Position numbers and translations under genes: made by a program
Origin: Denitromonas sp.
GTDB taxonomy: Bacteria > Pseudomonadota > Gammaproteobacteria > Burkholderiales > Rhodocyclaceae
DNA: 64,000 nt
Assembly: GCF_034676725.1 (NCBI RefSeq)
Contig: NZ_JAUCBR010000007.1
Span: 1-64,000, forward strand
Direction: 5' to 3'
The notes under the pieces: model-generated
What the model was told of the DNA's origin: nothing
The model's input: the letters and a program-made list of their open reading frames with translations, nothing else
Databases searched by the model: none
Shown: piece by piece, positions 49,425 to 58,300 of the stretch
How the letters are laid out: the number at the start of each line of letters is the position of its first letter
Position numbering within the stretch: the first letter of the stretch is position 1

Positions 49425-50558
49425 TTATTTAATGATCCGGCTGACGGCATCCTTCTGCGCACGCTCGTGCGCCGCCTCAGCCTGCTTCCTGATTCGAGCC
49501 ATCTTCTGCGACGTGTAGATGGCAAGCAGGGCTTCGACCCGCTCCTTCTTGCGAAGGATGGCCTCGGCCATGTAGTTGTTCACGCCAACGGCGCGGTTGT
49601 AGTCAACCCAGAGCGCACGACTCGATACCTTGGTGATGTTGTTGTTCCACTCCGCGTCGCTGAACCGACGCCCCGCCTCCGTCAGCATCATTTCCGAGGT
49701 GGACATCGTGTCGTAACCGCCAATCGGCGCGGTCGGCAGCGTGCCGTAGCCATCCTTGTCAGACAGCCACTCGGCGGGAGACTTGCCCTCGGCAGCGGCC
49801 AGCGCCGCGTCCGCATTCGCCGCCGCGACTTGTGCTGGCTCGAACTTGACGTTCGGAGCCACGCCGCCCGGAGGGACGTTGCCGAACAGGATGGCGTGCT
49901 GCTCCTTGGTGTCCTTGCCCAGAATCGGGTAGTGCTGCGGATTGCCGTCTTGGATCGGGAAAGTCGCGCAGAAATACGGGGCCGGATCGGTCTTCCAGCC
50001 GATTCCGGCCTGCTGGTTGAAGACATGGGGCAGTTGTCCCGGATTGAACGCCCCTCGCGCCGCGTTCTGCGGGAAGGCGGTCGCACGCGCCGCATCCTTC
50101 TGCGCCGTGCCATAGGTGAAGTGCAAGTGCTTCACCATCGCGTCGCTGGGCGTGTTACCGGACAGGCCAAGCTGCTGCCCGGCCTTGACTTCCATGCCCT
50201 GCTTCAAGCCGGTCGCGAAGCCGCTCATGTGGTAGTACGCCACCACGTCGCCGTTGCCCCGTTTGATGAGGATCGCGTTACCAGCGGTGCCACGCTTGCC
50301 GATGAAGGTAATCACCCCGTCTGTCGTCGCGTACAGCGGCTGCGACGCGCCACTGGTCGAGAAGTCCAGACCATCGTGCATGTGCGGCTTCTGGTTCGCG
50401 CTGCCAAAGTTACCGGAGCCACCGCCCCGGAACTTGCCGAAGCGCCCGGAGACGGTCTGTTTTTCGGTTGGCGACACCATGCAGGTATCGGCGACAGCCA
50501 GCGCCGTGGTGCCCGCGAGCGCCACGGCCAGCGCCGCCCTTAGTACCTTGCTTGCCAT
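49425..50558 (-). CDS. M23-family peptidoglycan endopeptidase
   Basis: 377 residues. Signal peptide KVLRAALAVALAGTTALAVA. The LytM/M23 domain has zinc ligands H61 and D65 (MHDGLDFSTS), H110 and the HxH pair H144/H146 (VKHLHFTYG). It probably cuts peptide cross-links to open the wall for a transfer or envelope apparatus. The C-terminal ~200 residues are extra, helical and basic (RKKERVEALLAIYTSQKMAR). AAGGGGG precedes ATG 50558. Confidence 0.9.
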   Translation of the reverse strand: MASKVLRAALAVALAGTTALAVADTCMVSPTEKQTVSGRFGKFRGGGSGNFGSANQKPHMHDGLDFSTSGASQPLYATTDGVITFIGKRGTAGNAILIKRGNGDVVAYYHMSGFATGLKQGMEVKAGQQLGLSGNTPSDAMVKHLHFTYGTAQKDAARATAFPQNAARGAFNPGQLPHVFNQQAGIGWKTDPAPYFCATFPIQDGNPQHYPILGKDTKEQHAILFGNVPPGGVAPNVKFEPAQVAAANADAALAAAEGKSPAEWLSDKDGYGTLPTAPIGGYDTMSTSEMMLTEAGRRFSDAEWNNNITKVSSRALWVDYNRAVGVNNYMAEAILRKKERVEALLAIYTSQKMARIRKQAEAAHERAQKDAVSRIIK

Positions 50559-50567
50559 GCAACCCCC

Positions 50568-51740
50568 TTACTTGATCGCATTCGTCACGTTCTGCTTGGC
50601 AGCACGTTCAGCGGCAACAGCGGTCTGGTTCTGCGAACCGGACGACTGCACTTCGAGGGCCACAAGCGCCGCAAGCTGTGCTTCCATGCGCTCGTACTGG
50701 CGGTACTGCTTCTCCTGAATTGCGAGATCAAGCGCCTTGACCTTCAACAATTCGACGAGAGCACCGCGCTCGTTCTGCGCAGACATCACTCGCGCCCACG
50801 CATCGTATTCAGCCGAGTTGCCCGCGTACCGCTTCACCTCGTTGCGGAAATGCACGGCCAGCGGAATATCCTTGCCCGTCTCCGTGCCGGTGACGCCGGA
50901 GTAGTCCAACTGGATTTCCTTGAGCGAAGCGATGGCCGGAGAGATCAGCGCATCCTTGCGGGCCTTCGCCAGCGAATAGGCTGCCGTCGCAGGCGTCGAT
51001 CCGGCAGCCGTGGGCACGGGGCCATCCGGCACGCCGACCATGTTGTTCACGAACGCCACCTTGGCGTCGTACAGCTTCTCGCCTTCCATTGCAGGCTCGA
51101 AGAGCGTCGCGACCGTCAGGCTCGCGCCGGGGATCGCGCCCACGGTCTTGCAAAGCCCGGAATCGACCTGATCCTGCGTGCAGAAATCCTTGTTGGCCTC
51201 AATCAGCGCACGCTGCCCTTGAATGGGATCAACATAACGCCCCGGCGCTGCCACCACCTCGGACATCACTCGCGCCCGGCGCTCGGTCGCCATGTCCGCA
51301 TCGCGGTTGGCGATCACCTGCCGCGTCGAATACACCTTGCACGGCGAGTACCCTTGACCGAACTCCCCGCCATAGTCGAACCGCGCCTGCTTGACCCGCT
51401 CGGTCTGCGCGAGCACGTTCAAACTGGTCGCCACCTGCTGCGAGGCGGTGCGGCTGCTGTCCGCGATCTGGTTGGCGGCCATCGCCTTCTGCTTGGTGAG
51501 CACAGCAATCGCCGAGGTCAGGCGCTGCGAGTTCATCTCCAGTTGCGCCGAAAGCGCCTTGTCCACCGCTGAGATGGCTTGGTTGAGCACCTTGGTTGCG
51601 TTCTGGAACTGCGGAGCCACCCAGTTCTCTTGGTACTGCGGCGGGCAGTACGCCGCATAGGCCCACGTCGAGGACAGGACAAGGGTGATGCCGAATGCAG
51701 CCTTCCAGCGGCGTGCTTCCTGCGATTCATTGAATCTCAT
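50568..51740 (-). CDS. Secreted protein, paralogue of the 52891 gene
   Basis: 390 residues from ATG 51740 (AAGGGGG upstream; the GTG at 51755 overlaps that site and is rejected). Signal sequence WKAAFGITLVLSSTWAYA. It shares with its neighbour the order YGGEFGQGYSPC, FCTQDQVDSGLC, a late KARKDALISPAIASLKEIQL and a C-terminal helix. Five cysteines, suggesting disulfides in the periplasm. Probable component of an envelope or conjugation apparatus; identity not recognised. Confidence 0.75.
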   Translation of the reverse strand: MRFNESQEARRWKAAFGITLVLSSTWAYAAYCPPQYQENWVAPQFQNATKVLNQAISAVDKALSAQLEMNSQRLTSAIAVLTKQKAMAANQIADSSRTASQQVATSLNVLAQTERVKQARFDYGGEFGQGYSPCKVYSTRQVIANRDADMATERRARVMSEVVAAPGRYVDPIQGQRALIEANKDFCTQDQVDSGLCKTVGAIPGASLTVATLFEPAMEGEKLYDAKVAFVNNMVGVPDGPVPTAAGSTPATAAYSLAKARKDALISPAIASLKEIQLDYSGVTGTETGKDIPLAVHFRNEVKRYAGNSAEYDAWARVMSAQNERGALVELLKVKALDLAIQEKQYRQYERMEAQLAALVALEVQSSGSQNQTAVAAERAAKQNVTNAIK

Positions 51741-51751
51741 GCTGCCCCCTT

Positions 51752-52891
51752 TCACTTCACGGTCACGTTGGCGGTGTCAGCCAGCACCTTCTGGTACTGC
51801 GCCTCCAACGGGCCGGACAGCTTGTCGGCAGAAGCCAGCAACAGCGCCGCGAGATTCGCTTCGAGGCGCTGGTTCTGCTCGTATTGCTTATGGTGAATCC
51901 ACACTTCAAGGCCAGCCATCTTGGCCGCCTCAACCAGAAGGCCACGCTGGGTCTGGCGGGCCATCGACCCTGACCACTGCTCGGCCTCCTTGCCCCCGAA
52001 ATACTGATTCACGCGCAACTTGAGCACTTCATTCGGGGACTTGCCCCCAAACTGGGCAGACTGGGTGTTGGCAGCGTCGATCATCGCAAGGCTGTACGCT
52101 GGCACGGAGAGCAGCGCATCCTTGCGATTCTTCACGACCATGAAGGCTTCACCTGCGGGCGTGCCGCCAGCGGACTTCTCCAGCTTCTGATCGGGTGCGC
52201 CCAGTACATGCTGGATGTAGGCATAACGCGCCTCCGTCTGGAGGCTGCCTGCCGGGGCAGCATCGAACAGCAAGGCGGCGTTCGTGTCGCCACCCGGCAA
52301 CTGGCTGGCCGAGCAGAGGCCAGCACTCGCCTCTGCGGCGGTGCAGAACTTGCTGCGGTGCGTGTCCAGACGCGCCTGCATCGCCTGCGCCGTCGAGTTC
52401 ACCAGACGCCCCGGAGCTACATCGGTCATGCCGACAGTGGTCTTCGCCTGCACGGCAGCCGACTCGAAGGCGATGTCCATCGTCTTGTTCTTCGCGTTGG
52501 TGCCACACGGGTCGTAACCCTGCCCGGTTGCCGGGTTGTAGTTCAGGTAGGCCGTTGCGACCTGATCGCTCTGCCGTTGCGCACGAACCGCGTTCACAAG
52601 CTGCTCGGCAGCCTGCCGCGTGCCATCGCTGACGATGTTGGCCGAAAGCGCCTCCTGCTTGGTCGCAACCGCCACCGACGAGATGATCTGCTCGAACTTG
52701 GTCTGCATCTGCGTCGAGAACGCCGTGCCAAAGGCCGCGATGTTCCCGGACACCTCGGCGGTCTGGGCGGCAATCTGCTGGATCGTCCAAGTTTCAGCCG
52801 GGCCGAAGCCGTAAAGCGCCGCGTAGGCCACCCCACTACCCAAGGTCGTGGAGAGAACCGCAGCAGCGATGATTTTCTTCTGTGCTTTCAT
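51752..52891 (-). CDS. Secreted protein, paralogue of the 51740 gene
   Basis: 379 residues. Signal peptide KKIIAAAVLSTTLGSGVAYA. Matching elements: YNPATGQGYDPC, KFCTAAEASAGLCSA, VVKNRKDALLSVPAYSLAMI, then EQNQRLEANLAALLLASADK. A helical N-terminal region (AAQTAEVSGNIAAFGTAFST) may build a filament or pore. Two bases separate it from the stop of the gene at 52893. Confidence 0.75.
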   Translation of the reverse strand: MKAQKKIIAAAVLSTTLGSGVAYAALYGFGPAETWTIQQIAAQTAEVSGNIAAFGTAFSTQMQTKFEQIISSVAVATKQEALSANIVSDGTRQAAEQLVNAVRAQRQSDQVATAYLNYNPATGQGYDPCGTNAKNKTMDIAFESAAVQAKTTVGMTDVAPGRLVNSTAQAMQARLDTHRSKFCTAAEASAGLCSASQLPGGDTNAALLFDAAPAGSLQTEARYAYIQHVLGAPDQKLEKSAGGTPAGEAFMVVKNRKDALLSVPAYSLAMIDAANTQSAQFGGKSPNEVLKLRVNQYFGGKEAEQWSGSMARQTQRGLLVEAAKMAGLEVWIHHKQYEQNQRLEANLAALLLASADKLSGPLEAQYQKVLADTANVTVK

Positions 52892-52892
52892 A

Positions 52893-53654
52893 TCACTGCC
52901 CTGTCAGCATGGGCATACGACGATCCGTCGCCTGCCCGATAATCGCGTTGGCCGCCATCGCGCTCAGCGCGGCAGTCGCAAGCTGCTGCGACTGCGCAGC
53001 AGCGCAAGCCGTGGTCGTGCAATCGCTATTGGCCTCCGCCCGTGCATCCGCGATCATCGCGGCGTAGGCGTAGGCCGCCACTTCACCCTCGGGGGCCAGC
53101 GTCTTCTCGCTGAAAGCCCCCGCGTAGTTCACATCCCACCCCTGCATACCGTTGGCCGACAGCGAGCACATGCCTTGCTTGGCCTCAGAGACGGTGCAGT
53201 AGGTGTCACGGTGCATGGTCAGCACCTCGGCATTGGCAACCGCCTTCGACCCCACGCGGTTCGAGGCGAAGCTCGCCATCAGGCGGGCCGCGTCCTTCTG
53301 CCGCTGCGAGTCAGCCTCGACATGCAGCTTGCCGTTCTGCTGCGCCACGCACTTGATCGTCACAGGTTGTCCAAGCTCGGAGTCGAATGAAGTGACTGCC
53401 TTCATCACCCGATCCGACATGCTGATCGCGCCCATCGCGGTCGCAAGCTGCTTTTTCGCCGTGACCTCCGCCTGCGACTCCTGATGCGCGGCCACGCTCG
53501 TCTGCTTGACGCTCACGGCCCACGCGGACGCCTCATTGCGCAGGGTATTGATGAACGCGATCACCGAATCCCACGACAGCGCATGAGCGGGCACGGAGGC
53601 CAAGGCCAGTCCGTACCCCACAAGCGTCCCTGCAATGACTTTCTTCATCCTCAT
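52893..53654 (-). CDS. Secreted protein related to the two downstream paralogues
   Basis: 253 residues. Signal peptide MKKVIAGTLVGYGLALASVP with cleavage near AHA. It shares YCTVSEAKQGMC with the FC...GLC element of the two downstream proteins and has a TTTACAAAQSQQLATAAL segment. Shorter than its relatives. ATG 53654 is used; 53648 is possible. Likely the same envelope apparatus. Confidence 0.72.
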   Translation of the reverse strand: MRMKKVIAGTLVGYGLALASVPAHALSWDSVIAFINTLRNEASAWAVSVKQTSVAAHQESQAEVTAKKQLATAMGAISMSDRVMKAVTSFDSELGQPVTIKCVAQQNGKLHVEADSQRQKDAARLMASFASNRVGSKAVANAEVLTMHRDTYCTVSEAKQGMCSLSANGMQGWDVNYAGAFSEKTLAPEGEVAAYAYAAMIADARAEANSDCTTTACAAAQSQQLATAALSAMAANAIIGQATDRRMPMLTGQ

Positions 53655-53665
53655 CGCCTACCCCC

Positions 53666-54715
53666 TTAGTTGAACAGGTTGCCAATGGACTGGATGAAGC
53701 TGCTGTTGTCGCTGGTCTTTTGCGGAGCCGTCGCGCTCTTCGCGCTCACGCTCTGCACGCTGTACGCGCTGGGCGAAATGCCCGCCAGTTGGGACTGCAA
53801 CGCCGAAAGCTGCGAGTTCAGGTTGTTCAGGTTGTTCTGGGCGCTTGCCACGGCCTGCTGCTGCGAAGTGCAGTTGTTGTATTGCCATGCCTGACAATTC
53901 GCCAACTGCTGCTGCGCCTGCTGCAACTGGTATTGCGCCGGGCCGACCTGCGCTTGCACGTTGGCAATCTGCTGGTTGAGCGCGTTGATCTGGGCATTGG
54001 TGCCGCCCATGTCGCTGCCTGTGCCCGACGAGCCGCCGAAGTCGGTCTGGGTGCCGTTGAACGGATTGGTGCCCACGGTGTAGGTGCCGCCGGTCGTGCC
54101 GCTGTGGTACTGCGAACCGAGGTTCGGGTCGATCTGCGACATACCCTGCTGCACGAGGCCGTTGGTCAGCCCGTTGAGATCGCCGAAGGAACTCAGTCCG
54201 TTGACCTTGCCGATGGCCTGATTGATCGGCGATGTCACCATGCCGGAGACTTGATTGACCGCCGTGCAAATCTTCTTCTGCGCGTACTTCATCACCGCGT
54301 CCTGCGCAGCGGACAGGATGCTGGCGAGACTCGGGATGGAGAAGGAAAGGTCGAAAATCTGGCTCAGGCCCGAGAAGCAGTCGCTGCCAACATCGAACAG
54401 CGACTCCACGTTCGGCGTCGCCGAGGCAAGCTCGGTGTGGATGTCGAGCGCCTGCTTGATCGAGTGCCCGATGGTGCCGTCCTTGGTGCCCGTGGCGCAG
54501 TCCTCGGCGTCGGCCTTGATGTTGTCTGCCACCACAGAGGACTGCTGCGAGATCAACTGGCTGCTCGCGCTCGCCAGCGTGCTGCCCGAGCCGACCGCCG
54601 AAACGGCGTAACCGGCGAACATCACCGACACGCCCAGCGCGACGCCGATGGCGATCTTGCGGTCGAAGACACGGCCAACGGCAGCGGCCACCGGATTCAT
54701 TTTCCCGTTAAACAT
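53666..54715 (-). CDS. Secreted or membrane-anchored protein with low-complexity Gln/Ala coiled coil
   Basis: 349 residues, GGAG nine bases before ATG 54715. One hydrophobic N-terminal segment (IAIGVALGVSVMFAGYAVSA), a helical domain with DCFSGLSQIFDLSFSIPSLA, a Gly/Thr/Ser linker (GTTGGTYTVGTNPFNGTQTD), then a Gln-rich coiled coil (QLQQAQQQLANCQAWQYNNC). It looks like a structural subunit of an envelope assembly. Overlaps the upstream gene by 8 bases. Confidence 0.72.
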   Translation of the reverse strand: MFNGKMNPVAAAVGRVFDRKIAIGVALGVSVMFAGYAVSAVGSGSTLASASSQLISQQSSVVADNIKADAEDCATGTKDGTIGHSIKQALDIHTELASATPNVESLFDVGSDCFSGLSQIFDLSFSIPSLASILSAAQDAVMKYAQKKICTAVNQVSGMVTSPINQAIGKVNGLSSFGDLNGLTNGLVQQGMSQIDPNLGSQYHSGTTGGTYTVGTNPFNGTQTDFGGSSGTGSDMGGTNAQINALNQQIANVQAQVGPAQYQLQQAQQQLANCQAWQYNNCTSQQQAVASAQNNLNNLNSQLSALQSQLAGISPSAYSVQSVSAKSATAPQKTSDNSSFIQSIGNLFN

Positions 54716-55259
54716 CTGAATAACTCCCCATGATCTGCAAAATGCGAGTCAGGCGCTTCCCGGAAAAGATTTCCCCCAGTAGTTTCGCCTTGCTGAACGC
54801 TTCCAAACGCCGCCTGACGGCTGCGACATTGGGTGATTGTCCGGCCTCTTCTTCCAGCAGGAAGCCCAGCCGTTCCAAAAATTCCTCGTTGTGCTGACCA
54901 ACGAACCGAATCAGGTACATGCACCGCGTTGTCGTCAGGTGACACAGGATGTCCGCAAATTCGCGAGGAACGCGGTGCAAGACCGGCAAGCTCGCCTCGA
55001 CGAAGCGTTGCAGGTCTTGCACGAAAAGCTGGATTTCCAGCGCCTTCGGCGACTCCGACTCGTTGTAGTCCACCGCCCACTTATCGACGCGATCCAGCGC
55101 CAACAGGAAGTTGAGCAGTTGCACATTCCGCGTCGATTTCGCGAAGTGGGCCAGAACGCTATGCGACGTGAGATCAAGCGTCTCGATCTCAGGGATCGGG
55201 ACGCCTTTCAAGTCGCTTGTGCTTGCTTGCGCAGTTGAATCCAGCATGGTCAAATTCAC
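54708..55259 (-). CDS. Cytosolic hypothetical protein, possibly leaderless
   Basis: 183 residues from GTG 55259 or 179 from ATG 55247. Helical (FVQDLQRFVEASLPVLHRVP, EEFLERLGFLLEEEAGQSPN). There is no Shine-Dalgarno for either start; the predicted transcription start falls within a few bases of the GTG, so the mRNA may be leaderless. First gene of the secreted-protein operon; could be its regulator or chaperone. Confidence 0.68.
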   Translation of the reverse strand: MNLTMLDSTAQASTSDLKGVPIPEIETLDLTSHSVLAHFAKSTRNVQLLNFLLALDRVDKWAVDYNESESPKALEIQLFVQDLQRFVEASLPVLHRVPREFADILCHLTTTRCMYLIRFVGQHNEEFLERLGFLLEEEAGQSPNVAAVRRRLEAFSKAKLLGEIFSGKRLTRILQIMGSYSDV

Positions 55260-55262
55260 GAA

Positions 55263-55291
55263 ACTATACCCAGTTTCTAATTCTCTATCAA
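55263..55291 (-). promoter_or_regulatory. Promoter of the secreted-protein operon
   Basis: TTGATA (55291-55286), 17-base spacer, TATAGT (55268-55263). It lies in the 68-base gap after the DarB-like gene, and its predicted start site is next to GTG 55259. Confidence 0.72.
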
Positions 55292-55327
55292 AAACCCCGG
55301 CGTATCAAGATTCTAACAACGGCCCGA

Positions 55328-58300
55328 TCATGGAGCCGGGCCATCATCCGTCGCCACCTCAAGGTTCCTGCCGTGCTCCAGCCGGAACCGCTCCTTCAAC
55401 GCCTTGATGACATCGTGGTCGGGTTCAGGCACGTAGAACTTGCCGACATGGTGATTGCGCTGCATAAGCTCCATCAGGGAGCGCAGATCGTCCCTGTCCA
55501 CATCCACCTGCATGTAGGACTTGGTGCCACTCAGCTTTAGCCGCAGACTGCCTTCCGGCGTCTTCTGGCCGATGTCGAAGATCGTTCCATCGGTCATCAG
55601 CGCACCCGCCCTCGACTTGGTGCCGGGGATACTCAGACGGAAGGCATCGCCGCCATTGAGCACCTCGAACATGATGCCCTCGCCCTTCTTCATGTCCTTC
55701 ACCCCGGCGTCGTAGATGCGGAACGACCCGTACATCGAGCGTTGACGGAACTCGGGGTGCTTCGGATCGAGGTACTCGTCGATGTAGTCGCAGATGTCCC
55801 GCGCATCCAAACCGATGGGCAGTGCCTTCACCATGTCCGGCGTAATGCGATCCTTGAGCAAAACCGCCCGCTGCCGGTTGCCCTCTTCATCGGTGAACAG
55901 GATCGGAGAACCCAGCTTCTGCTTGCTCGCCAGTTCGCACGCCCGGAAGATGTTGCCTTGCAGCACGTATTGGGTGCGGATCACCTTGCCATCGGGTGCG
56001 GCATCGAACTCGGCCATCACCTGCTCGGCCTGCCGCTTGATATGAGGCATGGTCGCCACCTTGTCCGGGTCGAGGCTGATCCATGACCCGGAGAACAAGT
56101 CCTTGCCCTGCGTCCGCACGGTCGCCAGCGTGATCTCCCGCACTCTGTCCTCGCCGGGGAAAGCCACCTTGGCCCGGTACTTCGAGAGCAGGAAGAAGTC
56201 CTCCTTGTCCTTTGGTAGCTCGACCGAGGTGATGACCCCTTTTCGCTCACCCTTGAACGGGTCTTCATGGGTGAGGCGAACACCGGGACGGAAGGCATCA
56301 AGGTTCGTCAGAAGCCAGTCCGCCCGTTCCTTGGCCCCCTTCGCCCCAGCCACATCTTTGCCGTCGAGCAGTACCGACAGCGGCTCTTCGGACTCGCGCA
56401 GCTTGGTCGGCAACTGGCGACGCACCCAGCCGTCCCTCATCCCTTCAAGCTGCTCGCGGAAAGAGCGCAGCGAGCCGCGTTCATCCACCGCTGGCTCGGC
56501 CCGGTACAGCTCAAGCCCGGCCTTCACCATGCCAAGCAGCTTCTCGGAGCGGATGGGGAAGATGTCCTGCTCGTACCGCACCGTGACCAGCTTCACCGGC
56601 TCATCGAAGGTGCTTCCAGCCGACCGGATCACGCCACTTTGCAGTTCTTCTTCCTTGACGATCTTGGCCTTCCACTCGAAGACATCGACCTTGAACGGGT
56701 TTTCCCCGCGCTGCTCCAGTTCCTCGATCTTGTCGGCAAACCGCTCCGTGAGCGTTTTCAGGATTTCCTCCTGCTTTTCCACGCTCACCATCATCAGGCG
56801 GCCCATCAACTTGTTGATATACGGGCACTCCTGCGAAAACCGCGCAGCATCGTCCAAGTCGTCCTCGCTCGGCAGGTTGATGTCGAGCAGTTCGGCCACA
56901 TCAGGGTTCTCTGCCAGCCATTCCAAGGCGACTCGATCCCCCACATCGTTGAGCAGATCGAATTCCTCGCCTTCGAGATTCGCATTCTCCCGGTTGCTTG
57001 TGGTGTTGGCTGACAGCTTGCGCAGCTTCGCGTTGTGCATCATCGTGAGCCGCAGTTCGGCAGGAAGCCCGGACTCCAGTCCAGTGATGACAGGCGGAAC
57101 CACCTGATCCTTACGGTTCACCCGCCCCATCCATTGCAAGAACTCCGCGATGTTGGCGGCCTTCTGCAACACGATGAAGTCGCGTTGGCGAATGTCGGAA
57201 TCCTCGAAGCGATCCGTGGCGTGCAGCGAGATGCCCGTGGAGCCGGAGCGGGTGATGACGATGGCGTCGTACTTGCCGTTCTGGAAGCCCGCCACGTTCG
57301 CGACCGCATCCGCCTTCGCATGGAAGTTCACGTCCCACATCGCCGGGTTGGCTGCGTTCGGCGTGATAGACGCCGTGCGCCCGGAAACCTCGGCCACCGG
57401 ATGACCTCGCTGCTGCAACTCCTTCTTCACTACGTCAATCGGGGTCAGCGGAAGGTCTGGGAAGGCGCGAATCTTCTCGCGCACCCTGTCCTCAGCCTCT
57501 TGGTATTCCTCGCTCTCCGGCTTGATGCGCTGCACATCCCCGTAGCGCCCCTGAATCTTGATGACGCCAATCCGGTCAAGCATGGACTCAAGCAACTCGC
57601 GGTACTGCGGCGGCTCGTCGAGCACCACGTTGCGCATCGCGTCGTTGATGCTCGACACGAGCACATCGCGGCGAGCCTTCTCTTCTTCGCTCAACGCCCC
57701 GGCACGCTCATCCAGTTCGGTCAATTCCGCCTCCAGATGCTCGATCCCGGCGCGACGGGAGATCACCTGACGCAACAGCGACTCGCCCGTGTTCTCCACG
57801 GCAATCACCGGCTTGCGCCCGTTGGAGAGATCGTTCAACGCGGTTTCCACCGCATCCTCGATCTTGATGCCCAGCAGGAACTGCCGGTTGAGGCTGTAGA
57901 GGCGCGAGCCGAAATTCATGCTGGACGCCTGCATACGCGCACCCTGCCTGTCCTTCTCGGGGATTTCCTCCCAGCCCTTCTTGTACCCCTTGTTCATGTC
58001 GGAGACGGCCTTCGACACGTCGCCAGCAAGGTAGGACATCTCGCCGATGATGTCGGAAAGCGAATCGGCAAGCTCGACGTTGCGCTGGCGACGTGCAGCG
58101 TCGGGATTGCGAGTGTGGAAGGTCAGCTTCGAGAAGTCATGCTCGCGCCGGATGAGTACCCCGTCACGAGCCATGTTGGTCGAGATCGCTTCCTGCAACG
58201 CCTCGCCACCGGCCTTGAGCGTATCCGGGAGCGTCCGCAGATCGACCGAATCCGGGAAAATCTTGTTGTAGATGGCGAAGTTGGATACCCCTTTGAGCGG

